Part shown: positions 54,281 to 61,743 of the stretch, one piece after another
Position numbering within the stretch: position 1 is the first letter of the stretch
Layout: each line of letters begins with the position of its first letter
NCBI GenBank assembly: GCA_002342805.1
Contig: DDQW01000015.1
Location: forward strand, 1 to 64,000
Direction of reading: 5' to 3'
DNA length: 64,000 nt
Source: Clostridiales bacterium UBA2432
GTDB taxonomy: Bacteria; Bacillota; Clostridia; Lachnospirales; Vallitaleaceae
Translations under genes and position numbers: made by a program
The notes under the pieces: model-generated
Seen by the model: only the letters and a program-made list of their open reading frames with translations
The model's database searches: none
Told to the model about the DNA's origin: nothing

Positions 54281-56171
54281 GTTCATTCGCTCTTTCTATC
54301 TTTAATACGCGACTTAGTAATCCCTCAACATCAATATGTAAGGCATGATTCAAATCGGTAATCTTACCGTGGGTAACAAACTGATTATCAATGCCGATAC
54401 CATAAACACGAGGATGTTCGTATTTGGTGTTTTGAGAACTTTCTAGCAACATTTGTGCAATACGACTTTGGACCCCTCCATATTTGACGTTTTCTTCAAA
54501 TATATAAATACGACGGTAGGTCTTTGAACAGTGTTCGATGAAGCCTGCATCAATAGGATTCACAAACCGTAAGTTAATGAAATCGCAGGGATAACCTTCT
54601 TCTTCTAGTTTTTCTTGTACTTGCACAAGACGTGAATAAAAATGTCCCACCCCTACTAATAAGACATTGTTATTTTCCTGAACAATCCATTCCGGTTGAC
54701 CATATTCAATGGGTGCACCTAAGGATTGACTATCATCCTTGCCTTTTGGATATCGAATTGCAATTGGTCCTTCATTATATGTCGATGCAAATTCTAGCAT
54801 CGCTTCTAATTCTTTTCCGGATTTTGGGGCCATAACCGTCATATTAGGAATATGGCTTAGGTAAGACAAATCAAATAAACCTTGATGCGTTTCTCCATCT
54901 TCACCAACAATACCTGCCCGGTCAACACAAAAAACAACCGGTAATCTTTGTATAGCGACATCATGAATGACTTGATCATATGCACGCTGCAAAAAGGACG
55001 AATATACCACAAAAAAAGGTTTGTAGCCTTGCGTCGCTAGTCCTGCTGAGAATGTTACTGCATGTTGTTCTGCAATCCCTACATCAAAAAAGCGTTTTGG
55101 ATATTGTTCAGAAAATGAACCGAGTCCGGTTCCGCTACACATAGCGGCCGTAACTGCAACAATCTTCCGGTCATCTTTTGCAAGACGTGTTAAGGTACTT
55201 CCTACAATCTCAGAATAAGAGGGCTTAGTTTTTTCGACACTCATATGAAAATCACCATTTCTCTTATTAAAGGGCTTAACTCCATGATAGGTCATTGGAT
55301 CACGTTCTGCCGGATTATATCCTTTCCCCTTAACCGTTAGGGTATGGATAATTACTGGACCATTAACATGCTTGGCCTGTTCAAACGTCGTGATTAATTG
55401 ACGAATATCATGCCCATCAATGGGTCCTAAATAGGTATATCCAAGTTCTTCAAACAACATTCCCGGAACCACCAATTGTTTTACACCATTTTTGATGCCA
55501 CGAACCCCTTTAACAATGGAATTACCGACTTTAGGTATTTTTCGAAGCGTGACTTCAATATCATTCTTCACTTCATTATAAAATTCACCGGTTCGAAAAC
55601 GATCTAAATATAAGGCTAAGCCCCCAACATTACGATCAATCGACATCTGATTATCATTAAGAATTATTATAAAGTTTTTGTTAATGTGAGCCCCGTTATT
55701 TAAAGCTTCATAAGCCATACCACCCGTTAATGCACCATCTCCAATGACAGGGATGATAAATTCTTCACCTTTGCTTAAATCTCTGGCTACTGCCATACCT
55801 ATACCGGCCGAAATAGATGTTGATGAATGTCCGGTATCAAAACAGTCATGGATACTCTCATGGCGTTTTGGAAAGCCGGATATTCCATTCCATTGACGGA
55901 TTGATGACATCTGATCACGACGGCCTGTCAAAATCTTATGTACATAGGCTTGATGTCCTACATCCCAAATAATTTTATCCTCAGGGGAATTAAAGCACTT
56001 ATGTAAAGCTAGGGTTAATTCAACGACACCTAAGTTTGAGCTTAAATGACCACCTGTTTCCGAAGTTACATCTATAAGAAAACGACGAATTTCATTCGCT
56101 AATTTTTTCATTTCTAATATATTCAATTGTTTTACATCTGACGGTTCGTTAATTGTTGGTAGAATTTTCAT
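54270..56171 (-). CDS. dxs: 1-Deoxy-D-xylulose-5-phosphate synthase
   Basis: A 633-residue thiamine-diphosphate enzyme, first step of the MEP isoprenoid pathway. The TPP motif is VIGDGALTGGMAYEALNNG, with IILNDNQMSI following, and the transketolase middle domain has DVGIAEQHAVTFSAGLA. It starts 10 bases after oapA, so it is cotranscribed with the OLE RNA and OapA. IspA (57868-58782) and IspH (9064-9927) work in the same route. Confidence 0.96.
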   Translation of the reverse strand: MKILPTINEPSDVKQLNILEMKKLANEIRRFLIDVTSETGGHLSSNLGVVELTLALHKCFNSPEDKIIWDVGHQAYVHKILTGRRDQMSSIRQWNGISGFPKRHESIHDCFDTGHSSTSISAGIGMAVARDLSKGEEFIIPVIGDGALTGGMAYEALNNGAHINKNFIIILNDNQMSIDRNVGGLALYLDRFRTGEFYNEVKNDIEVTLRKIPKVGNSIVKGVRGIKNGVKQLVVPGMLFEELGYTYLGPIDGHDIRQLITTFEQAKHVNGPVIIHTLTVKGKGYNPAERDPMTYHGVKPFNKRNGDFHMSVEKTKPSYSEIVGSTLTRLAKDDRKIVAVTAAMCSGTGLGSFSEQYPKRFFDVGIAEQHAVTFSAGLATQGYKPFFVVYSSFLQRAYDQVIHDVAIQRLPVVFCVDRAGIVGEDGETHQGLFDLSYLSHIPNMTVMAPKSGKELEAMLEFASTYNEGPIAIRYPKGKDDSQSLGAPIEYGQPEWIVQENNNVLLVGVGHFYSRLVQVQEKLEEEGYPCDFINLRFVNPIDAGFIEHCSKTYRRIYIFEENVKYGGVQSRIAQMLLESSQNTKYEHPRVYGIGIDNQFVTHGKITDLNHALHIDVEGLLSRVLKIERANEHGE

Positions 56172-56181
56172 CTGTTTACAC

Positions 56182-56766
56182 CTATTTTCTTCTAAAAGTT
56201 AACCGCTTAAAATAATACATAATCAAACCAATTCGATAAACAATTGTATTTGAAAAGCGTAAAGCCACTTCTTTTCCAATAGCCTTTCCACCCACTGTTA
56301 ATGCCGCAATAAAACCTCCAAGGACTATACCTAAAAGAAGTTCCTGACGATTTGAATCCAACATCAGTTTGATTATAATTGCTGCTGAAGCACTACCTGA
56401 AATAATTCCTGCAATATCTCCAATCACATCATTAAAAAAGTTCGAAACACTAGATGCATTTCGAATGATTACAACACTCTCTTTGGCACCTTTTACTCGA
56501 CTTGCAGCCATAGAATGAAAGGGTGTTTCGTTTGCTGCTGTTACTGCAATACCAATTAAATCCGAAAAAATACCCATAAAAATAATGAATAACAAGATAA
56601 TTACAGCACCACTTAATGAAAGAATATCCATGAAAATCATGGAAAAATATCCTAAGATCATTGCAATAAACAGCGTAATCACTGTAATACTTACAATCCA
56701 ATGATAATTTACTTTTCGATTTACATTTTTTTGTCGAAACTTAAATTTTCGCTCTGTTTTTCTCAA
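56182..56766 (-). CDS. oapA: Putative OLE-associated membrane protein OapA
   Basis: A 194-residue, basic membrane protein with about four hydrophobic segments (roughly 22-45, 48-77, 115-136, 143-163). Residues 1-20 and the C-terminus FRRK are strongly positive. The polar centre between segments 2 and 3 (SDLIGIAVTAANETPFHSMA, then RVKGAKESVVI) faintly resembles the DUF21 half of CNNM/CorB magnesium transporters. The start is TTG at 56764-56766, seven bases after AAGGAG. Identification rests on position: OapA, the membrane partner of OLE RNA, is encoded directly between OLE and dxs in Bacillus halodurans and other OLE carriers. I could not align it to a reference. Confidence 0.75.
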   Translation of the reverse strand: MRKTERKFKFRQKNVNRKVNYHWIVSITVITLFIAMILGYFSMIFMDILSLSGAVIILLFIIFMGIFSDLIGIAVTAANETPFHSMAASRVKGAKESVVIIRNASSVSNFFNDVIGDIAGIISGSASAAIIIKLMLDSNRQELLLGIVLGGFIAALTVGGKAIGKEVALRFSNTIVYRIGLIMYYFKRLTFRRK

Positions 56767-56779
56767 CGATGTACTCCTT

Positions 56780-57395
56780 CATCCATTCCCTTATATATAA
56801 GTTACTAAAGATAATTTGTAGCGTAAATTTTGAAGCTTGTGGTCTAGCAGGTTTTCCCATGAACGCACTCTATTGTCACCAAAAAAAGCGGTTTCCCTTT
56901 AAGCCTTCATTATAGCTGTCGCCAAACTATAAGCTAGATCGCCTTTAACCCCACCGTAATCCACTACAAATCTGTTTCCAACAGCCTAGAAGTTTTCCTT
57001 TCTAACTTTCAATATTCCTAGCCTTTTTAGCAAAGACATGTTTCAAATGACAATAGCTTCAGGTTCTTGGCCGAGAACCTTCCACCTAAATCAATTATCC
57101 CCACTCCTCCACGCAAGGCAGGCTACACTGTCCACAGCTTTCGCCGCATGACAGGTTTATTCCGACTCCGTAAGCCATCTTCCAAAAGATATTCCCACGA
57201 TAGTCGGTCTCCACGACGATAGGGTCAACGCCCACATGCCGTTGTGGATCGCCCTAACATCTTAACTCCCAGCATCAGCCCGCAACTGGGCGTCGCCAGC
57301 CAACACCAGGAACTTCATCGATATGCCCTTTGACGGATTTTTAGGCCCGCTTTCAGAATAAGAAAATTAACTAGAATACTGCATCTTCAGTTAAA
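56780..57395 (-). ncRNA. ole: Candidate OLE RNA (ornate, large, extremophilic RNA)
   Basis: This stretch has no plausible reading frame, is visibly richer in G and C than its neighbours, and lies on the minus strand between yuiD/ispA and the membrane protein gene before dxs. Known OLE RNAs are about 600 nucleotides, lie in this ispA-oapA-dxs neighbourhood and bind OapA at the membrane. A strong promoter at 57400-57428 predicts a 5' end near 57393, giving about 610 bases to the oapA ribosome binding site. Visible hairpins include GGTTCT/AGAACC (57062-57079), ATCTT/AAGAT (57177-57190) and CCACA/TGTGG (57232-57247). OLE is linked to magnesium, cold and alcohol tolerance. The exact 3' end is uncertain. 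A group II intron or IscB-type guide RNA was considered and is less likely. Confidence 0.85.
57062..57079 (-). other. Perfect hairpin within the candidate OLE RNA
   Basis: GGTTCT and AGAACC pair around a six-base loop (CGGCCA on the minus strand). It lies next to the purine-rich GGGATAATTGATTTAGGTGG stretch. Confidence 0.6.
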
Positions 57396-57399
57396 CATT

Positions 57400-57428
57400 A
57401 TTATACCATATTTATACAATGATTCCAA
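57400..57428 (-). promoter_or_regulatory. Promoter of OLE RNA-oapA-dxs
   Basis: On the minus strand TTGGAA (57423-57428), a 17-base spacer ending TGG, and consensus TATAAT (57400-57405): an extended -10 promoter. It overlaps the last codons of yuiD. The predicted start near 57393 fits the 5' end of an OLE RNA. Confidence 0.75.
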
Positions 57429-57852
57429 TAATTATACCTAATGCCATTCCAACAAAAACTTCGAGATAGGTATGACCCAGTAATTCTTTTAGCTCTTCAT
57501 CAAATTGAAAGCGGTGTTCTCCGACTTCTTTTATAATCATTTTAATAACACTCGCTTGTTTGCCTGCCGCCATTCGAACACCGGCTGCATCATACATAAT
57601 AATTAAGGATATTACAAGACCTAATCCAAAAACAGGAGATTCATATCCATAATTATGCCCGGCTGAAAATGTTGCTGCCATAACCGATGCCGTGTGAGCG
57701 CTTGGCATACCACCCGAACCCATTACACGTTCTAAATCAAATTTTTTATGCTTAATTATTGATGTTAATACTTTAACACCTTGTGAAAAAATCCACCCAA
57801 TTATCGCCGCAACGAAAATCTTGTTTGTAAAAATACTGACTACGATTCCCAT
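57412..57852 (-). CDS. Divergent PAP2 family protein, DUF212/YuiD
   Basis: A 146-residue membrane protein with about four segments. The family is a shortened relative of acid phosphatase/vanadium haloperoxidase enzymes; GSGGMPSAHTASVMAATF holds the remaining SGxxxSH-type motif and YDAAGVRMAAGKQA is typical. Members are common in Firmicutes and plants, with no firm function. It lies between ispA and the OLE promoter. Confidence 0.88.
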   Translation of the reverse strand: MGIVVSIFTNKIFVAAIIGWIFSQGVKVLTSIIKHKKFDLERVMGSGGMPSAHTASVMAATFSAGHNYGYESPVFGLGLVISLIIMYDAAGVRMAAGKQASVIKMIIKEVGEHRFQFDEELKELLGHTYLEVFVGMALGIIIGIIV

Positions 57853-57867
57853 ATTTATTCACGTCCT

Positions 57868-58782
57868 TTAGTAATGTCGATTTTGAATATAATCAATAAC
57901 CTGGGTTAACAACGATTCTCTATGCGGGTCATATTCGTCAATCCTTTGACTGATTTGTTCAAAACGTCTTGATACTTCTTTGCTCGCTTCTTGCTCACCG
58001 TAGAATGATATAAATGTCATTTTACCATTTTTTTGGTCGCTTCCGATTGGCTTGCCCAGTACTTGTTCAGTACTGTTGCAATCTAAAATATCATCTTGTA
58101 TTTGAAAAGCCAGACCTAAATCCTGTCCAATCTGAGAAAAATTTTCTTGATCTTTCTTGGTTCCGCCTGCTAGTACACATCCTGCTTCAAGACAAGCTTT
58201 AATTAAGGCAGCTGTTTTATGTTCATGAATATATAATAAGCTTTCAATAGAAACATTGGGGTCTTCTTCATGTGCAATATCCGAAATCTGACCACCAATC
58301 ATACCTTCAATTCCGGAATATCGAGATAGAATTGAAGCAGCTTCAATGCCTCGTTTTATTTGCGCATAGGAGGCATTCGCCTTCACCCCTTGATTTAAGG
58401 TCAAAAAAAGCGTTTCATAGGCAGCATTAAGCAAAGTATCTCCAGCTAATATACCGTTTGCTTCCCCATAGACGATATGGCAGGTTGGTTTTCCCCGGCG
58501 TAAGTCGTCATTATCCATTGCAGGCAAATCATCATGAATTAAGGAATAGGTATGAATCATTTCAATGGCTGCCATATATGGATAAATAATATCTTCTTCA
58601 TGGTCTTTTGCCATCAGTTGATATGCTGCATACATAAGAATGGGACGAAGACGTTTTCCGCCATTTAGAAAACTGTATCTGGCAGCTTCAACCCCCGTCT
58701 TATTTTCATCACTATGCACTTGGGGAAGATATTTTATTAAGATCTCTTCAATTTTTTCTTGTATTTCTTCTAAATGTTTCAT
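57868..58782 (-). CDS. ispA: Farnesyl/geranylgeranyl diphosphate synthase
   Basis: A 304-residue short-chain prenyl transferase. The first aspartate-rich motif is DDLPAMDNDDLRRGKPT and the second FQIQDDILD. It joins IPP and DMAPP from the MEP pathway, the first enzyme of which (dxs) lies in the same operon. Its ATG overlaps the stop of xseB (ATGA). Confidence 0.94.
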   Translation of the reverse strand: MKHLEEIQEKIEEILIKYLPQVHSDENKTGVEAARYSFLNGGKRLRPILMYAAYQLMAKDHEEDIIYPYMAAIEMIHTYSLIHDDLPAMDNDDLRRGKPTCHIVYGEANGILAGDTLLNAAYETLFLTLNQGVKANASYAQIKRGIEAASILSRYSGIEGMIGGQISDIAHEEDPNVSIESLLYIHEHKTAALIKACLEAGCVLAGGTKKDQENFSQIGQDLGLAFQIQDDILDCNSTEQVLGKPIGSDQKNGKMTFISFYGEQEASKEVSRRFEQISQRIDEYDPHRESLLTQVIDYIQNRHY

Positions 58783-58958
58783 TCGATAACTCTCAATTCT
58801 TTTTCAATCGATTCTAATTTCTGGGTGCATGCTTCAATCAGTTCAATGCCTTTTTTATATTTTGTTACAGCATCATCTAAAGGAATATCTTTATGATCTA
58901 ATTCCCCTAATAGCTCTTCTATGGATTTTATCATCTCTTCATACGTTTGATCAGCCAT
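58779..58958 (-). CDS. xseB: Exodeoxyribonuclease VII small subunit
   Basis: A 59-residue helical protein (starts MADQTYEEMI, ends KELRVIE) with the XseB pattern: a first helix rich in Glu, the IPLDDAVTKYKKGIEL motif, and a second helix ELIEACTQKLE. It binds the large subunit XseA. Start and stop overlap both neighbours: TAATG with xseA and ATGA with ispA. Confidence 0.93.
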   Translation of the reverse strand: MADQTYEEMIKSIEELLGELDHKDIPLDDAVTKYKKGIELIEACTQKLESIEKELRVIE

Positions 58959-60157
58959 TAAAACACCTCTTTTCTAAGAACTTTTGTAACCACTTTACCA
59001 TCGTGCATAAATAACTCAACTTCATCGTCACGATGAACATCATGAACCGACTGAATGCGTTGACCATTAATTTCAATATATGCAGCACCGGATTCAAGAG
59101 AACGAAGTGGCGATCTTCCTTTTAACATTTCTTTCAATAAAACGAGATGCTGTTGTTTTTGTTCTAAAAAATGGTGCATACTTTTTTCCGTCTGTAAGCG
59201 TAACTGCTCCACATAATTGAGACGATCTTCCAGTTTTTGTCTTGGATGCAAGGAATCTAGGCGTTTTCGTAAATGTTGCAGATTGTCCTTTTTACCTTCA
59301 AGCAATCGATACAATTTTTGTCGTAAGGCAAGTTCCTGCTGTTTTAATTGTTGAATAATCAAGGTGTAGTCAAAAACAGCTAGTTCTGCCGCTGCAGAAG
59401 GTGTCGGCGCTCTTAAATCAGATACAAAATCAGCTATGGTTACATCTGTTTCATGGCCCACTGCAGATATTATAGGGATTTTTGATTCATAAATAGCTCT
59501 TGCAACAACTTCCTCATTAAATGGCCATAAATCTTCAATTGAGCCACCACCACGACCGACAATCAGTATATCAACCGCTTCCTTTGTATTAAAATAACGA
59601 ATGCCTTCAACAATAGACTCCTTTGCAGCACTTCCTTGTACCAGACTCGGATACAAGATTAATTCAACATAGGGATAACGCCGTTTTGCCACATGGACAA
59701 TATCTCGAATAGCTGCACCGGTTTGGCTAGTGACTATACCTATCCGTTTTGCATATAAGGGAATGTTTTGCTTATGAGATTCATCAAACAGCCCTTCTAG
59801 CTCTAGCTTTTTCTTTAATGCTTCAAACTGAACATAAAGATCACCAAGACCGGCTTTTTCAATGGAACTGACATAGATTTGATATTGGCCTGTTTTTTCA
59901 TATACAGATACTCGCCCTTTAACCACAACTTTAGTTCCATCGGATAATTCCTTCTCATCTCCACGTGTATAACTACGAAATAAGACACATGAAACCTGGG
60001 CTTTATCATCTTTTAAGGTAAAATAATAATGCCCGGATCCATGTGCTTTGAAATTGGATAGTTCACCTTCAACAGAGAGCGACTTAAGGATAAAGTCCTG
60101 TTCAAACGTGCGCTTAATATATGTATTTAATTGAAACACAGATAATATATTATCCAT
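58958..60157 (-). CDS. xseA: Exodeoxyribonuclease VII large subunit
   Basis: A 399-residue nuclease subunit. The N-terminal OB fold has FILKSLSVEGELSNFKAHGSGHYYFTLKDD. The catalytic domain has GIVTSQTGAAIRDI, GRGGGSIEDLWPFNEE and SAVGHETDVTIADFVSDLRAPTPSAAAEL, followed by a coiled coil to about 345 and a C-terminal small domain. It degrades single-stranded DNA with XseB. Confidence 0.95.
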   Translation of the reverse strand: MDNILSVFQLNTYIKRTFEQDFILKSLSVEGELSNFKAHGSGHYYFTLKDDKAQVSCVLFRSYTRGDEKELSDGTKVVVKGRVSVYEKTGQYQIYVSSIEKAGLGDLYVQFEALKKKLELEGLFDESHKQNIPLYAKRIGIVTSQTGAAIRDIVHVAKRRYPYVELILYPSLVQGSAAKESIVEGIRYFNTKEAVDILIVGRGGGSIEDLWPFNEEVVARAIYESKIPIISAVGHETDVTIADFVSDLRAPTPSAAAELAVFDYTLIIQQLKQQELALRQKLYRLLEGKKDNLQHLRKRLDSLHPRQKLEDRLNYVEQLRLQTEKSMHHFLEQKQQHLVLLKEMLKGRSPLRSLESGAAYIEINGQRIQSVHDVHRDDEVELFMHDGKVVTKVLRKEVF

Positions 60158-60166
60158 AATACCCTC

Positions 60167-60571
60167 TTATACTAATTTTTTTGCTATTTGTCCTAAAACT
60201 CCATTAACAAATCGAGAGGACTGGCTCTCGCCATATCGCTTCGACAGTTCAACGGCTTCATTAATGGCAACAGAAACAGGTATTTCATCATATTGCATAT
60301 CAAAAACAGCCACACGTAAAATAGCTAATTCAATTTTTGCAATACGTTCAATCGCCCATTTATCGGAGCAAGTCTCAACCAGTGCATCAATTGAAGGCAC
60401 ATGTTCAACAAGTCTTAAAACCCGTTCTTTTATCAATTGCTTGTCTTCTTCAGCTTCTAATTCTAAACTCTGAAGAGAAATATCAATATCTTCTACATTA
60501 CTATGCGTCGCATCAATATCTAATGAAAATAGTAATTTGAAGGTTAACTCTCTTTGTTTGTGACGGTTCAT
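60167..60571 (-). CDS. nusB: Transcription antitermination factor NusB
   Basis: A 134-residue all-helical protein. RELTFKLLFSLDID opens it; RIAKIELAILRVAVFDMQYDEIPVSVAINEAVELSKRYGE is the core. NusB joins NusE at boxA in rRNA transcription. It lies between asp23 and xseA; in Bacillus folD would stand here, but folD is found at 36614-37459. Confidence 0.95.
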   Translation of the reverse strand: MNRHKQRELTFKLLFSLDIDATHSNVEDIDISLQSLELEAEEDKQLIKERVLRLVEHVPSIDALVETCSDKWAIERIAKIELAILRVAVFDMQYDEIPVSVAINEAVELSKRYGESQSSRFVNGVLGQIAKKLV

Positions 60572-60583
60572 ATTTTCCTCCGA

Positions 60584-60961
60584 TTAAGCGTTACTCTTTT
60601 CTACATTCACGCCTGCTACTTTTATATTTACTTCTTTAACATCTAATCCTGTCATTGTTTCAACCGCTATTTTTACCTTTTCTTGAACCGATTTTGTTAC
60701 TTGGACTAATGCACAACCAAACTCAACGATGACAGCTAACTCCAAGCTTACATCACCTTCACCAACAGTAACAGCAACGCCTTTTGATAAATTCTTTCTA
60801 CCTAGAAGTTCGACTAAATCTCCGGTGAAATTACCAACCATTCCTGCAACACCTTCAACTTCAGATGCAGCCATACCTGCAATAATTGCAATAACTTCAT
60901 CAGCGATGTGCACGGACCCTACATCTTTTGATTCATGTATCTTAAACAATTGTCTATCCAT
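60584..60961 (-). CDS. Asp23/Gls24 family envelope stress protein (YqhY-like)
   Basis: A 125-residue small alkaline-shock-type protein. Typical features are IADEVIAIIAGMAASEVEGVAGM, a hydrophobic strand pattern (VAVTVGEGDVSLELAVIVEFG) and EKVKIAVETMTGLDVKEVNIKV. In Bacillus YqhY is linked to acetyl-CoA carboxylase and sits beside nusB too. It is first in the long operon that includes the OLE RNA. Confidence 0.9.
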   Translation of the reverse strand: MDRQLFKIHESKDVGSVHIADEVIAIIAGMAASEVEGVAGMVGNFTGDLVELLGRKNLSKGVAVTVGEGDVSLELAVIVEFGCALVQVTKSVQEKVKIAVETMTGLDVKEVNIKVAGVNVEKSNA

Positions 60962-60986
60962 AATAGCCTCCTACTCCGATTTTTGA

Positions 60987-61012
60987 TTTGTATACATTCT
61001 ATTATATACAAA
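60987..61012. promoter_or_regulatory. Inverted repeat over the asp23 operon promoter
   Basis: TTTGTATA (60987-60994) and TATACAAA (61005-61012) are perfect 8-base arms, 10 bases apart, overlapping the -10 box of the asp23 operon. Confidence 0.5.
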
Positions 61013-61029
61013 GTATTTCTAATATGCAA
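61001..61029 (-). promoter_or_regulatory. Promoter of the asp23-nusB-xseAB-ispA operon
   Basis: On the minus strand TTGCAT (61024-61029) and TATAAT (61001-61006) with a 17-base spacer, 40 bases before the asp23 ATG. Confidence 0.65.
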
Positions 61030-61052
61030 TTCAACTTACTAAATTCGAAAAA

Positions 61053-61074
61053 AAAAGCATCTTACGATGCTTTT
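61053..61074 (-). terminator. Terminator after efp
   Basis: GCATC and GATGC with flanking AAAA/TTTT form a 9-base stem with a 4-base loop, and a long T run follows on the minus strand. Confidence 0.9.
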
Positions 61075-61094
61075 AACGACATATGCCGTTAGTT

Positions 61095-61652
61095 TTATGC
61101 TCTAGATAAGTATTCGCCTGTACGGGTATCAATCTTAACGATATCCCCAATATTAACAAACAATGGCACTAAAATATTTGCACCGGTTTCAACCGTCGCC
61201 GGCTTGGTCGCCCCTGTTGAGGTATCTCCCTTAATTCCGGGTTCAGTATGGGTGATTTCAAGTTCAACCGTTATTGATGGTTCTACCCCGAATACACGTC
61301 CATTATGAGATAACATCTTAACAACATCATTTTCTTTTACAAACTTCAAAGCATCACCAAGATCACTTGCATTCAACGCAATTTGCTCATAATTTTCCTC
61401 ATTCATAAAATGGAATAAATCGCCATCAGAATATAAATATTGCATATCATAGCGTTCAATATGTGCGTTTTCTAATTTTTCACTTGGTCTAAATGTTTTT
61501 TCAAATACAGCACCTGACTTCAAATTTTTTAATTTTGTTCTTACAAAGGCTGCGCCTTTACCAGGTTTTACATGTTGAAAATCAATAACTGAATAAATAT
61601 TCCCTTCAAATTCAACAGTAATACCGTTTCTTAAATCTCCAGCTTGAATCAT
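61095..61652 (-). CDS. efp: Elongation factor P
   Basis: A 185-residue EF-P that helps ribosomes through polyproline stretches. The three beta-barrel domains are in order. The tip loop reads HVKPGKGAAF with K32 at the site that is modified in other bacteria. The ATG at 61650-61652 follows AGGAGG. In Bacillus and most Clostridia the spoIIIAA-AH operon comes next; here a terminator and asp23 follow. Confidence 0.96.
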   Translation of the reverse strand: MIQAGDLRNGITVEFEGNIYSVIDFQHVKPGKGAAFVRTKLKNLKSGAVFEKTFRPSEKLENAHIERYDMQYLYSDGDLFHFMNEENYEQIALNASDLGDALKFVKENDVVKMLSHNGRVFGVEPSITVELEITHTEPGIKGDTSTGATKPATVETGANILVPLFVNIGDIVKIDTRTGEYLSRA

Positions 61653-61700
61653 ATTAATCCTCCTAATATGTATGTTAAAATACACACAATTTCATACTAT

Positions 61701-61729
61701 AGTTTATATCATGTTCTTCACTTTTTCAA
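61701..61729 (-). promoter_or_regulatory. Possible efp promoter
   Basis: TTGAAA (61724-61729) on the minus strand, with TAAACT at 17 bases or TATAAA at 15 bases as -10 box. The choice is uncertain. Confidence 0.35.
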
Positions 61730-61743
61730 GTAAAAAATATTTT

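Noticed and set aside
56780..57395. Group II intron, IscB-type guide RNA or transposon remnant in the large gene-free stretch
   Set aside because: I see no reverse transcriptase, maturase, nuclease or transposase gene or fragment, no terminal repeats, and the position fits OLE RNA.
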